Numbered from the stretch's first letter, positions 35,069 through 44,380 are shown. The stretch is DNA of 64,000 nt from an uncultured Gammaproteobacteria bacterium (GCA_913020715.1 CAJVZH010000003.1:1-64000), one strand, 5' to 3'. Notes: a model not told the origin generated them from the letters alone. Numbers and translations: made by a program.

Positions 35069-36091
35069 CTAGATGTAGTCTTTGATGAGTATTTCAGCGA
35101 TTTGAACGGTATTCAGCGCAGCGCCTTTTCTGATATTGTCTGACACAACCCACATATTCAAACCCAGCTCATGACTGATATCTTCACGAATTCGACTAAC
35201 AAAGGTCTCATCGTTATTGGTAGCCTCCGAAAAAGGCGTCGCATAACCACCATCTTCACGTTCATCGATAACCTTCACACCAGGAGCTTTTTCAAGCAGC
35301 GCTCTAGCCTCTGCCGCAGTAATCTTTGTCTTTGTTTCGATGTGAATCGCCTCTGAATGACCAAACAAAACAGGCACACGAACCGCAGTCGGGTTAACCA
35401 AAATATTGTCGTCTTCAAAAATCTTTTGTGTTTCCCACACCATCTTCATCTCTTCTTTGGTGTAACCATTGTCTTGAAACACATCGATATGAGGGATGAC
35501 GTTAAAAGCAATTTGCTTTGGATAGACCTCGATGTCAACATCTTGGCCATTCAAAAGTTTGGCTGTTTGATTTGTTAACTCGCTAATCGCCTCTTTACCA
35601 CTGCCCGAAACCGCTTGGTAAGTCGCTACATTAATGCGCTCAATACCTACAGCATCATGGATTGGCTTTAGCGCCACCAACATTTGAATGGTTGAGCAAT
35701 TCGGGTTGGCAATAATATTTCGATTTGTGTAATTTGCAATCGCATGTGCATTCACTTCTGGCACAACCAATGGGATCTCTTCATCGCGACGAAAGTGCGA
35801 GGTATTGTCGACCACGATACAACCCGCTGCAGCTGCAATCGGTGCGTACTTTTCAGAAATATGACCACCTGCTGAGAATAAGCCGATTTGAACTTGAGAA
35901 AAATCAAAAGCGTCTAAGTCTTGTACCGTCCAAGACTTGCCTTGGCAGGTGACTTTTTTACCCGCTGAATTTGCAGAGGCTAAAGGGTATAAATTATTAA
36001 TAGGAAAATCACGCTGATCTAAAATTGAAATCAGTGTTTCCCCTACTGCACCAGTTGCGCCAACAATGGCTACATCATATTTTTTACTCAC
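35069..36091 (-). CDS. asd: Aspartate-semialdehyde dehydrogenase
   Basis: Asd reduces aspartyl phosphate to aspartate semialdehyde, the branch point to lysine, threonine and methionine. The 340-residue protein has the NADP loop VGATGAVGETL, active-site C132 in ANPNCSTIQM, and the C-terminal VVSDNIRKGAALNTVQIAE. It belongs to the shorter, Gram-positive-like class, not the long E. coli form. A TATAAT on minus (plus 36120-36125) about 30 bases upstream suggests its own promoter driving asd-hisB-hisH. Confidence 0.95.
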   Translation of the reverse strand: MSKKYDVAIVGATGAVGETLISILDQRDFPINNLYPLASANSAGKKVTCQGKSWTVQDLDAFDFSQVQIGLFSAGGHISEKYAPIAAAAGCIVVDNTSHFRRDEEIPLVVPEVNAHAIANYTNRNIIANPNCSTIQMLVALKPIHDAVGIERINVATYQAVSGSGKEAISELTNQTAKLLNGQDVDIEVYPKQIAFNVIPHIDVFQDNGYTKEEMKMVWETQKIFEDDNILVNPTAVRVPVLFGHSEAIHIETKTKITAAEARALLEKAPGVKVIDEREDGGYATPFSEATNNDETFVSRIREDISHELGLNMWVVSDNIRKGAALNTVQIAEILIKDYI

Positions 36092-36277
36092 GACTATAGG
36101 AATTTAACAAAAGGGGTTTATTATACGAATCCTTGCGGCTTTAATGCATAAATTTATTCAATTTAAAAAGGAAAAAATTCATGCCTTCTCAATGCCTTAG
36201 AGGTCAATCTGTCAAACTCACACTCAAAGAGTAAAAGTTTCGTGGAGGCAGATACCAGAGCGCGACTTAACTCAGCT

Positions 36278-37018
36278 TTAAACGCAGTTATCGATTTCTA
36301 TATATTGGTGCTGACATCCAAACTTGCCATCAAGATGCTGACACAGTGCCTGCACACCATAACGCTCGGTCGCATGATGCCCCGCTGAAATAAACACCAA
36401 ATCATTTTCCAAAGCAACTGCAGGAGTTTGTTCTGAAGCCTCACCAGTGAGGTATGCATCTACGCCGAGCTCAACTGCTTGATCAATAAAACCTTGCGCA
36501 GCCCCTGTACACCAAGCGATGCGCTTGATATTGCTGCCTTGGTCGCCAATAATTAATGGCGCCCTTTGCAGTACGTTTTCAATTTCCGCACCAAACTCGC
36601 CAACGTTTAACTCAAGCTCACCCGTCCACAATAAGCTATTTTCGACAGGATTCATATTATTAATGCCCAACAGTTTGCCCAATTGCGCGTTGTTGCCAAC
36701 ATCGGGATGAGCATCGAGCGGCAGGTGATACGCAAATAAATTGATATTATTATCTAACAATAAGGCAATTTTGCGACGCTTAGCGCCTGTGATTGTCTGT
36801 GGGTCATTCTTCCAAAAAAGCCCATGATGGACAAAAATTGCATCAGCCTTTTCATCGATTGCTCGCTCAATAAGGGCGAGATTAGCACTGACACCGCTGA
36901 TAATTTTATTGATTTCTTCCTTGCCCTCAATTTGCAATCCATTGGGGCAATAGTCTGCAAAAGCATCGGCGTTAAGATACGACTGAGTGTAGGATTTCAG
37001 CGCTTCACGGTTAGCCAT
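36278..37018 (-). CDS. Nif3-like (YbgI/DUF34) dinuclear metal protein
   Basis: A 246-residue member of the Nif3 family with the two metal-site segments FVHHGLFWKND and AGHHATERYG, and the N-terminal DYCPNGLQIEG typical of YbgI. The molecular role is not settled; an association with GTP cyclohydrolase-like or metal functions has been proposed for the family. The start overlaps the end of hisC by 8 bases. The 186-base gap to asd downstream holds the asd promoter. Confidence 0.9.
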   Translation of the reverse strand: MANREALKSYTQSYLNADAFADYCPNGLQIEGKEEINKIISGVSANLALIERAIDEKADAIFVHHGLFWKNDPQTITGAKRRKIALLLDNNINLFAYHLPLDAHPDVGNNAQLGKLLGINNMNPVENSLLWTGELELNVGEFGAEIENVLQRAPLIIGDQGSNIKRIAWCTGAAQGFIDQAVELGVDAYLTGEASEQTPAVALENDLVFISAGHHATERYGVQALCQHLDGKFGCQHQYIEIDNCV

Positions 37019-38072
37019 AAAAACTTTTTAGTTGTTGTAACAAGGCGTTGTTCTCGCTAGCATTGCTCACTGTTACCCGCACACAGTTTGTGAGTTGCGG
37101 ATGACTGGCAAAGTTTTTAATGAGTACGCCATTGTCTTTTAGAAACTCAAATAGCGCATTCGCATCGGGCGTTTTGACCAGTAAAAAATTAGCGTCCGAG
37201 GGGTAGGCTGTTAACGCCTGGATGGCGTCCAACTCATTAAATAAACGACTTCTCTCCTCAATAATCACTTGTGCGTTTGCAACAATTCGGTCTTTTTCTT
37301 TGAGAAGGAAATTAGCACTGGCCTGAGTTAAGGTATTGATATTGTACGGCAAACGCAATTTATCTAGATGAGCAACCGTTTCCGGGTTGCCAATCAATAA
37401 GCCCAATCTCAGTCCCGCAAAACCGATTTTAGATACCGTTCTGAGCAACACCATATTTGAGTAATTACTGACTTCCTCTAAAAAGCTGTCTTGAGCGTAT
37501 GCATAATAAGCTTCGTCCACCACCACTAAAGCGTCGCTAGTTTCGATGATTCTTTTAATGGCCTCGCGATCAAAAGCATTGCCTGTTGGGTTGTTTGGGT
37601 AAGAAATAAAAATCAGTTTTGGCTGTATTTTTTTAATCGTTGCTAGCGTTGCATCCAAATCAATCTCAAAATTCTCGTCCAGCATCACCCCCTGGTAATT
37701 CAGGCGAGTGAACTTGGCAATCATTTCGTACATAACAAAACTTGGCTCAACACTTAGGATGGTATCGCCTGTGTCGCAAGCCAATGCCAATAGCTGGATA
37801 AGCTCATCTGAGCCATTGCCTAGCAAAATATCCAAACCCTCGGGGATGTCCATTAAATCTCTTAACGTTTGCTGCAACTCTTGTGCGCCCGCATCAGGGT
37901 AGCGGTTGAGTTCCGCTTCTGCCAAGTAGGCAAGATAAGGCTCGATTAAATCTTCAGGGACTAAAAATGGACTTTCCATAGCGTCCAGTTTTATCATATT
38001 TTTCGACTTTGGAACATGATAAGCCTGAATCTCTTGAATATCTGAGCGTAGCCATTGAGTAATAAAAGACAT
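37011..38072 (-). CDS. hisC: Histidinol-phosphate aminotransferase
   Basis: HisC is the PLP aminotransferase of histidine synthesis. The 353-residue protein contains MIKLDAMESPF, NGSDELIQLLA, YPNNPTGNAFD, DEAYYAYAQD and the PLP lysine in RTVSKIGFAGLRLG. It is separated from hisB and hisH by nif3 and asd. Its ATG overlaps the thiD stop by 1 base, and its end overlaps nif3 by 8. Confidence 0.94.
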   Translation of the reverse strand: MSFITQWLRSDIQEIQAYHVPKSKNMIKLDAMESPFLVPEDLIEPYLAYLAEAELNRYPDAGAQELQQTLRDLMDIPEGLDILLGNGSDELIQLLALACDTGDTILSVEPSFVMYEMIAKFTRLNYQGVMLDENFEIDLDATLATIKKIQPKLIFISYPNNPTGNAFDREAIKRIIETSDALVVVDEAYYAYAQDSFLEEVSNYSNMVLLRTVSKIGFAGLRLGLLIGNPETVAHLDKLRLPYNINTLTQASANFLLKEKDRIVANAQVIIEERSRLFNELDAIQALTAYPSDANFLLVKTPDANALFEFLKDNGVLIKNFASHPQLTNCVRVTVSNASENNALLQQLKSFYG

Positions 38073-38845
38073 TATGTGGGCTGTAAGCGATTAGGATGGT
38101 ATTGCATTTTACCCAGCTTTTTTGCACTCAATAACGTTTGATAGCAGTAGTCCAGCGCCCTCTTGCAAGCAATATCAACATCAACACCAAGGGCAAGCAA
38201 CGCGCTAATCGAGCTCGCCAACGTGCAGCCAGAGCCGTGATATTCCCCCGGTAGTTTCACATAACGGAAACTCGAGTGGAGCTCACCTTGGCAATATAAA
38301 CGGTGTTCTATTTCTTTTTGTGCGCCATCCGTACCAGTCAGCAAAACCCAAGGACAATTCAGCGACTTAATAGCACTGGACTCATTCAAACCGGGCGCTA
38401 AAAGCAGTAATTCCGTTTGGTTTGGTGTGATGATTGTTGACAAAGGAATAAGCTGTTTCCGCATTGCTAAAATTGCACTTTCATCAACCAATTGCTTGTC
38501 GCTACTAGCTCGAATAATGGGATCTAGAACAATACTTAATTGCGGTTTTTCGCTAAGACAATTGGCAATGGTGTTGATTTGCTCAGCCGAGCCAAGTAGG
38601 CCAATTTTAACCACCTGAAAATCAATATCAGCCGCCACTGCTTTGTATTGCGCTTCAATTAGTTCGCAATCAACAGCTTCAAGTTGTGTCACCTCGCAAG
38701 TATTTTGCGCAGTAAGTACAGTAACAATCGGAAGCGTTGTTATTCCAAATTGATTAATCGCCTCGATATCGGCACTGATGCCAGCGCCACCGCTGGGATC
38801 AAGGCCTGAAAAAACCAAAACACTTTCTGAAAAAGATTCACGCAC
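38072..38845 (-). CDS. thiD: Hydroxymethylpyrimidine/phosphomethylpyrimidine kinase ThiD
   Basis: ThiD phosphorylates HMP and HMP-P for thiamine synthesis. The 257-residue ribokinase-fold protein has SGLDPSGGAGISADIE at the N-terminus, the ITPNQTE strand and the anion-hole loop PGEYHGSGCTLASSISALLA. thiE and thiC are not adjacent. It sits 3 bases after dsbA and overlaps hisC by 1 base in the long minus-strand operon. Confidence 0.93.
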   Translation of the reverse strand: MRESFSESVLVFSGLDPSGGAGISADIEAINQFGITTLPIVTVLTAQNTCEVTQLEAVDCELIEAQYKAVAADIDFQVVKIGLLGSAEQINTIANCLSEKPQLSIVLDPIIRASSDKQLVDESAILAMRKQLIPLSTIITPNQTELLLLAPGLNESSAIKSLNCPWVLLTGTDGAQKEIEHRLYCQGELHSSFRYVKLPGEYHGSGCTLASSISALLALGVDVDIACKRALDYCYQTLLSAKKLGKMQYHPNRLQPT

Positions 38846-38848
38846 TGC

Positions 38849-39640
38849 CTAGTGCAACTCTTTCTCAATCAAGTAATCCACCACCTTAAAAATACCTTCT
38901 ATACTGCCTGCATGCATCGCATCCACCCAATACTTTCCATTTACAACTAGCGTTGGAACACCTCTCGATTGATATTTACGTGTATCGGCTATTGCCTTTC
39001 TAACATTACTTTCCACTGAAAATGATGTAAAAATCGTATTGGCTTTTTCTTTATCAACGCCGTTGTCGCCCAACCAAGTTACAAACTCCTCTTGCGAGTT
39101 AAACTTAACTTTATGCTTGTGAATAGCATCAAATAAAGACCCATGCAGTCTATCCAATTCACCCAAGTCCTTTAAGACATAAAAGAAAACAGCACCGTTG
39201 ATCCAACTATCTCCAAGCACCGAAGGTTGACGTACAAATACTGCTTCATCTGTCAAAGTCGCTTCCATCGCATGAATATAAGGCTCTAAATTGTAGCAGT
39301 GACCACAGTAATACCAAAATAATTCTCTAACCTCAACCTTGTCACCGGTTTGAGTTTCGACAGGCTTATCGATCACCACATAATGCGTACCGGCAACGTA
39401 TTCTTGGGTTTCATGCTCATGAGACTCATCATGAGTGTGCTTCTCTGTTGCTTCAGTCTTGGCAATTTCTGTTTTTTGGATGGACTCATTTTGCTCAGTC
39501 ACTTTCTCATCAATTTGTGCAATTTGAGTACTGCTATTTGCAGTCAGGGCAATCTCATCCTTGCTCATCTCCGAAAGTAAGTAATAGCCGAGCACGGCAA
39601 CAATAATGACAAGAACTAATATAGCGGGTAATTTTTTCAT
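38849..39640 (-). CDS. dsbA: DsbA-type thiol:disulfide interchange protein with His-rich linker
   Basis: DsbA introduces disulfides into periplasmic proteins. The 263-residue protein has a single N-terminal membrane anchor (about 5-22) with no clear cleavage site. A 60-residue polar linker follows, then a thioredoxin/DsbA domain with the active site C112-G-H-C115 in FWYYCGHCYNLEP and a cis-Pro segment RGVPTLVVNGKY. The linker contains a histidine cluster, KHTHDESHEHE (H68, H70, H74, H76), not seen in E. coli DsbA; it could bind metal. It is larger than E. coli DsbA (208) because of the anchor and linker. Confidence 0.92.
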   Translation of the reverse strand: MKKLPAILVLVIIVAVLGYYLLSEMSKDEIALTANSSTQIAQIDEKVTEQNESIQKTEIAKTEATEKHTHDESHEHETQEYVAGTHYVVIDKPVETQTGDKVEVRELFWYYCGHCYNLEPYIHAMEATLTDEAVFVRQPSVLGDSWINGAVFFYVLKDLGELDRLHGSLFDAIHKHKVKFNSQEEFVTWLGDNGVDKEKANTIFTSFSVESNVRKAIADTRKYQSRGVPTLVVNGKYWVDAMHAGSIEGIFKVVDYLIEKELH

Positions 39641-39650
39641 AGGTTGATAA

Positions 39651-40148
39651 TTATTTAAACAGTTTGTCGATATTATACTGACTCAAGACAAAATCTCGGC
39701 TCGATTGAAATATTCGCCAAAGCTCTTGATAGGTTTGCCCCTCAATCGGATGTTGCTTAGTCGCATTCAGCTCTGCCAATGGAGACAAAACATAAGCGTA
39801 CTTCAGAATATCTACACGCGGCAAATTCCAGGAGGCCTCAATAACATCATCATAAAGCACCAAGTCAAGATCAATAATCCGTGCAGAAAACTTAGCTAAA
39901 TTTCGGTCTCTACCCAAATTTTCCTCGATTTCTTTTAAAATCTCTTTCACTTCATGAATCGATTTATCGGTGCTGGCGTTGACGCCAATATTGTAAAAAT
40001 CGTTGCCCTCGAAACCCTCAGCAGGGCTTTCATACAAAGAAGAAGTAACAATATTTGAAAATTCTTGCTCTAAGGCCTCAAGTGCCAGCGTGAGTTTTGA
40101 GGCTCGATCTTCGTTTGAACCAATATTAATATGAACGTCACTCATCAA
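39651..40148 (-). CDS. folK: 2-amino-4-hydroxy-6-hydroxymethyldihydropteridine pyrophosphokinase
   Basis: FolK transfers pyrophosphate to hydroxymethyl-dihydropterin in folate synthesis. The 165-residue protein has INIGSNEDRASKL, YESPAEGFEGNDFYN, and the ARIIDLDLVLY motif with catalytic Asp residues. It is 4 bases after folB, the preceding step of the same pathway, and 10 bases before dsbA. Confidence 0.94.
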   Translation of the reverse strand: MMSDVHINIGSNEDRASKLTLALEALEQEFSNIVTSSLYESPAEGFEGNDFYNIGVNASTDKSIHEVKEILKEIEENLGRDRNLAKFSARIIDLDLVLYDDVIEASWNLPRVDILKYAYVLSPLAELNATKQHPIEGQTYQELWRIFQSSRDFVLSQYNIDKLFK

Positions 40149-40152
40149 GTTT

Positions 40153-40509
40153 TTATTTACTCAAAGATCTCTCAATAATAACGCCAACACCTTGTGCGCC
40201 AGTGACTGCCTCACCTTTATTCAATTTTAACTTGACCCACTCTACACCGAATTCATTAATAATGATTTGGCACATTTCTTCAGCCAGAGTCTCCACCAGT
40301 TGGAATTCACTGCCTCTGACATAATCACAAAGACGATCACAAACAGCGTGATAGTTCACTGCTTGATCAATATTATCGGTATCGGCTGCAGCGCCATTGT
40401 TAGAAGACATTTCTATATCAAAAACAATGTCTTGACGAATTTGACGCTCCCAATCGTAAATACCAATGACTGTATCAATCTTAAGGCCTTGTATAAAAAC
40501 AATATCCAT
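40153..40509 (-). CDS. folB: Dihydroneopterin aldolase
   Basis: FolB cleaves dihydroneopterin to hydroxymethyl-dihydropterin in folate synthesis. The 118-residue protein has the start IQGLKIDTVIGIYDWER, the conserved QLVETLAEE and a lysine in LKLNKGEAVTGAQGVGV. It starts the minus-strand run folB-folK-dsbA-thiD-hisC-nif3. The promoter must lie in the 220-base gap to plsY, which contains a MITE-like hairpin. Confidence 0.94.
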   Translation of the reverse strand: MDIVFIQGLKIDTVIGIYDWERQIRQDIVFDIEMSSNNGAAADTDNIDQAVNYHAVCDRLCDYVRGSEFQLVETLAEEMCQIIINEFGVEWVKLKLNKGEAVTGAQGVGVIIERSLSK

Positions 40510-40575
40510 GCCGACATTACTGAATCACAAAGCCCATATGATACCTTTGAGCTAAGTTTTTAACATTACAAATGT

Positions 40576-40659
40576 TGAGGCCTTTGCATAAATCATTTTA
40601 AAGTTGCTGAGTGGAAAAATCCCACTATTAAAAATAAAATAGTTTATGCAAAGGCCTCA
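40576..40659. mobile_element. 84-bp MITE-like hairpin element
   Basis: The left end TGAGGCCTTTGCATAAA is the exact complement of the right end TTTATGCAAAGGCCTCA (17 bp perfect), and similarity continues inward. The whole element can fold as one long hairpin. Its left arm, read on the other strand, shares CACTCAGCA-ACTTTAAAATGAT with the right arm of the 1374-1645 element, so they are one family. It sits between divergent folB and plsY, in their promoter region. Confidence 0.8.
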
Positions 40660-40733
40660 TATCATTGGTTGATATAATTTAGCATAGGCTGAAGGTGTTT
40701 TTCCTCAAAGCCACACCAAAGGAGAATGGTTTA

Positions 40734-41315
40734 ATGTTTTACTTATTGCTTATTGCGGCTTATTTGATTGGCTCGATTTCATCCGCTATCCTCATCTGCA
40801 AAGCATTAGGGCTGCCAGATCCTCGTACGCAAGGCTCAAACAATCCGGGCGCCACCAACGTGCGCCGAATAGCCGGCAATAAAACAGCAGCTCTAGTCCT
40901 CCTGTGCGATTTGCTAAAGGGCTTTCTGCCGGTATTGCTAGCTACCTTTTTAGAGCTGAGTTTGTTTGAAGTCTCTTTGATTGGTCTCGGTGCATTCCTC
41001 GGCCACATTTACCCTGTGTTTTTCGGCTTCAAAGGAGGCAAAGGGGTGGCAACTTATATTGGCATACTGCTCGCGTGCAGCACACTCGTTGGACTGGCTT
41101 TTATATTTATCTGGTTGTTTATTGCCAAGGTGTTAAAAATATCCTCACTCTCGGCTTTGGTTGCAACTGCTATTTCACCTGTATATTTTTATCTATCCAA
41201 AGACGATATTGGTTCAGCAATAGTTGTTACGCTCATTTGCGTATTAATTTTCTACACACACCGCAGCAACATAAAAAGACTCATTAGCGGCGAAGAGGGT
41301 GGTATTAAGTCTTAG
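40734..41315 (+). CDS. plsY: Glycerol-3-phosphate acyltransferase PlsY
   Basis: PlsY transfers acyl from acyl-phosphate to glycerol-3-phosphate at the inner membrane. The 193-residue protein has the family motifs GSISSAILI, the GSNNPGATNVRR box, the KGFLPVL segment and the FKGGKGVATYIG box, across about five helices. The start at 40734 (MFYLLLIAAYL) is preferred; an earlier ATG would add a hydrophilic tail ahead of the first helix. Its last 11 bases overlap the convergent ABC permease gene. Confidence 0.94.
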   Translation: MFYLLLIAAYLIGSISSAILICKALGLPDPRTQGSNNPGATNVRRIAGNKTAALVLLCDLLKGFLPVLLATFLELSLFEVSLIGLGAFLGHIYPVFFGFKGGKGVATYIGILLACSTLVGLAFIFIWLFIAKVLKISSLSALVATAISPVYFYLSKDDIGSAIVVTLICVLIFYTHRSNIKRLISGEEGGIKS

Positions 41316-42063
41316 TATTCACGCCCGTGTTCAACAAATAAAGCGCTACTGCAGCCAACAAGGCGATCATCGCCATTGGCACCAAAAATGCCAAATAAAG
41401 CTCAGTAGAGCCAACACCCAACATCCCCAATCTAAAGCCATCCATCATATAAAAAATCGGATTAAAGGCCGACAGGGAGCGCCAAAAGCTTGGCAGAATA
41501 TCGATACTATAAAACATACCGCCCAAATAGGTCAAAGGTAACAGTACGAAGGTTGGCACAATGGATATATCATCGAAGGATTTAGCAAAAATAGCATTTA
41601 TAAACCCCGCCAAAGCAAACATCACCGAAGTCAATAAAAAGGACACGGCAAGAATGCCATAACTGTAAACACTCAGATCAACAAAAAATGAAATAGTGAA
41701 TGTAACTGCCAATCCTACGCACAATCCTCGAGTTACACCGCCAGAAACAAAGCCAAGCAAAATCACCCAATTAGGTACTGGTGATACCAATAATTCTTCA
41801 AAGCTATGATTGTATTTTGTCAGGAAAAAAGAGGAAACCGTGTTGGCGTAAGACTGCATGATCACGGTCATCAAGATAATACCGGGGACAATAAAATGCA
41901 AATAATCAATACCTTGCATATGGCCAATTCTCTCGCCCATTAAGCCGCCAAAAATAAGAAGGTATAGCGAAGTTGTTACTACCGGTGGCACAATGGTTTG
42001 CACCCAAATACGGGCAAAGCGAAGTATCTCCTTCACAACAATGGTTTGATAAGCAATCCACAT
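41305..42063 (-). CDS. ABC-2 type exporter permease (YadH-like)
   Basis: A 252-residue permease with six helices and the ABC-2 signature AFNPIFYMMDGFRLG in its last third. It resembles E. coli YadH, whose substrate is unknown. The ATPase gene lies two bases upstream, so the two form an exporter. The 3' end overlaps plsY by 11 bases. Confidence 0.9.
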   Translation of the reverse strand: MWIAYQTIVVKEILRFARIWVQTIVPPVVTTSLYLLIFGGLMGERIGHMQGIDYLHFIVPGIILMTVIMQSYANTVSSFFLTKYNHSFEELLVSPVPNWVILLGFVSGGVTRGLCVGLAVTFTISFFVDLSVYSYGILAVSFLLTSVMFALAGFINAIFAKSFDDISIVPTFVLLPLTYLGGMFYSIDILPSFWRSLSAFNPIFYMMDGFRLGMLGVGSTELYLAFLVPMAMIALLAAVALYLLNTGVNTKT

Positions 42064-42065
42064 AA

Positions 42066-42983
42066 CTAACCCTCCTTACTGGTTAGTGATAAAAATAAGT
42101 TTTCTAGGCGATTTTGAGCAGAACGAATATGGGCCACGGTAATATTCTTTAATAAAAGCTTAGTGATCACATCCGAAATACTCATGGATTCTGGCAGGGT
42201 TATTTGCAAAGTATGCTCGTCCAAGACTTCACACTCGCAACGATTGATTTTTATATCCTCAAACAGACTCTCAACGCATTCCAGTATCAACGTTTGATGT
42301 TTGGCTTTTTTGAGTAACCCTTTCATACTTGATTGCACGACGATTTCGCCTTCATTAAGGATGGCGATATTTCGACACATGGATTCGGCCTCTTCTAGGT
42401 AATGCGTGGTTAGGATGATAGTCAAACCCTCTTCGTTCAGTTGCTTCAAGAATCGCCACATTGAGCGACGGATCTCAACATCAACACCCGCTGTTGGCTC
42501 GTCCAAGATAAGAATTTCTGGGCTGTGCATCAACGCACGAGCCAACATCAACCGACGCTTCATACCGCCAGACAGAGATTGCGGCACTTCTAGACGACGA
42601 TCCCAGAGGTTTACTTTTTTGAGCAACTCTTCAGCGCGAACTCTAGCCTCTTTGCGATTAATGCCAAAATAGCCCGCTTGATTAATGAGTATTTCAATAT
42701 TGGGCTCGTGAGGATTAAAATTAAACTCTTGCGGCATCAAGCCAATTTTGCGTTTAACTTCGTTAATATGGCTTTGCTGATCAAGGCCATCAATCTCAAC
42801 TGAGCCGGTACTGGATTTAATCAAACCACAAATAATGCCAATAGCTGTTGTTTTACCGGCGCCATTAGAGCCCAACAGGGCAAAAAAATCACCTTTTTCA
42901 ACTTTTAAATCAACCGCTTTGAGCGCCTCAAAACCGTTCGAATACGTTTTACTTAATGCGCTGGTGGAAAGGGCAAGTGCCAT
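42066..42983 (-). CDS. ABC transporter ATP-binding protein (YadG-like)
   Basis: A 305-residue ABC ATPase with Walker A GSNGAGKTT, signature LSGGMKRRLMLARAL, Walker B LILDEPTAGVD and the His-loop TTHYLEEAE, and a C-terminal extension of about 80 residues typical of YadG. It is paired with the downstream ABC-2 permease; the substrate is unknown. It diverges from aceF across a 176-base gap that must contain both promoters. Confidence 0.92.
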   Translation of the reverse strand: MALALSTSALSKTYSNGFEALKAVDLKVEKGDFFALLGSNGAGKTTAIGIICGLIKSSTGSVEIDGLDQQSHINEVKRKIGLMPQEFNFNPHEPNIEILINQAGYFGINRKEARVRAEELLKKVNLWDRRLEVPQSLSGGMKRRLMLARALMHSPEILILDEPTAGVDVEIRRSMWRFLKQLNEEGLTIILTTHYLEEAESMCRNIAILNEGEIVVQSSMKGLLKKAKHQTLILECVESLFEDIKINRCECEVLDEHTLQITLPESMSISDVITKLLLKNITVAHIRSAQNRLENLFLSLTSKEG

Positions 42984-43159
42984 AAATATTTTACCTCTCG
43001 AATAAAAAAATTAACTCTCAGGAAAAGTTGCTGGGGCTGGTGTTTCACATAATCAGCGTACCGCCTAAATATGCGAAATAATTGTAACATTGATCAACAT
43101 TTTTGGGTTAATTTTGCGATAATTACCCCCTTTAATTCATAACCTATTTTTCTAAGCAA

Positions 43160-44380
43160 ATGCCAACGACAAAAAATGTCACTTTACCAGATATTGGCGA
43201 CTTCGATCAAGTGGAGGTCATAGAGGTTTTGGTGTCCATCGGCGATCATGTTGAAGAGAATGACAGCATCATCACCCTAGAAAACGACAAGGCGACAATG
43301 GAGATCCCAGCGCCGTTCTCTGGCAAGATCAAATCTCTTGAAGTTAAAGTGGGTGAAAAAATAACCAGTGGTGACATAATCGCCACTGTTGAAAGCGCCG
43401 GAACCGACCCCGCCGAAGAGGCGCAACCGAGTACTGAAGAAGCAGAGCCAACCGCTGAACCAAGCGCAATAGAGGGCCTTAAGCCAGAGTCGGCTGATAA
43501 AGTTGAAGTTGCCGACAAACCAATTTCCGTTGAAACCTCTCCAGAATCACACGCCTCACCATCGATTAGAAAGTTAGCACGCGAATTGGGTGTTAACTTA
43601 TCCAACATCACAGGCAGCGGCCAAAAAGGCCGTATTTTGGGCTCTGACCTCAAAGACCACGTCAAGCAAATTGTCACTGGCAGCGGACCGATTGAGGGTG
43701 GTGTAGAAGTTGTGGCACTTTCAAGAATTAAAAAACTTTCCGGAAAACATTTAGCAAAATGTTGGGGTGAAATACCTCACGTTACTCAATTTGACGAAGT
43801 CAATATTGAGCAAATGGAAGAATTTCGAGCGCACCAAAAAACCAGAGATATTAAATTATCGCCACTGGTATTTATTATGAAAGCCGTTGTTCAGGTGCTT
43901 AAGCAACACCCTAACTTCAATGCCTCACTGGATGAGTCTGGTGACAATCTATTGGTGAAACAATACTACAACCTTGGTATAGCAATGGATACGCCTGAGG
44001 GCTTAATTGTGCCGGTTATTCGTGATGTTGGCAAAAAATCCCTCATCGAGCTTGCTGATGAGCTGGCTGAAATATCAACAAGAGCAAGAGAAGGTGGCCT
44101 TAGGAAAGAAGAGATGCAAGGCGCTGGTTTTACCATCTCAAGTCTTGGCGGCATTGGTGGTACGCAATTCACGCCGATTATTAACTCGCCAGAAGTTGCT
44201 ATCCTTGGGGTTTCTAGAACACAAATTAAGCCTGTTTGGAATGGTGACGAGTTTGTACCAACAGCGACTTTGCCCCTAGCTCTTTCTTACGACCATCGAG
44301 TAATAGACGGCGTACAAGGCGCTAAATTTATGTCAGACCTAAACCAAGTGCTGAAAAATATTATGGAGATTTTATTATGA
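43160..44380 (+). CDS. aceF: Dihydrolipoamide acetyltransferase (PDH E2)
   Basis: AceF is the E2 core of pyruvate dehydrogenase. The 406-residue protein has a single lipoyl domain (lipoylated K44 in ENDKATMEIPAP), an Ala/Pro/Glu linker, the peripheral subunit-binding domain (ASPSIRKLARELGVN...GSGQKGRIL), and the catalytic domain ending with SYDHRVIDGVQG. E. coli AceF has three lipoyl domains, so this is a short form. E1 (aceE) does not precede it: the upstream gene is a divergent ABC ATPase. lpdA overlaps its stop by 4 bases. Confidence 0.93.
   Translation: MPTTKNVTLPDIGDFDQVEVIEVLVSIGDHVEENDSIITLENDKATMEIPAPFSGKIKSLEVKVGEKITSGDIIATVESAGTDPAEEAQPSTEEAEPTAEPSAIEGLKPESADKVEVADKPISVETSPESHASPSIRKLARELGVNLSNITGSGQKGRILGSDLKDHVKQIVTGSGPIEGGVEVVALSRIKKLSGKHLAKCWGEIPHVTQFDEVNIEQMEEFRAHQKTRDIKLSPLVFIMKAVVQVLKQHPNFNASLDESGDNLLVKQYYNLGIAMDTPEGLIVPVIRDVGKKSLIELADELAEISTRAREGGLRKEEMQGAGFTISSLGGIGGTQFTPIINSPEVAILGVSRTQIKPVWNGDEFVPTATLPLALSYDHRVIDGVQGAKFMSDLNQVLKNIMEILL

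Noticed and set aside
43246-43677. 143-codon minus-strand frame opposite aceF
   Set aside because: It is the reverse of the Ala/Glu/Pro-rich linker region of aceF, a common source of long antisense frames.
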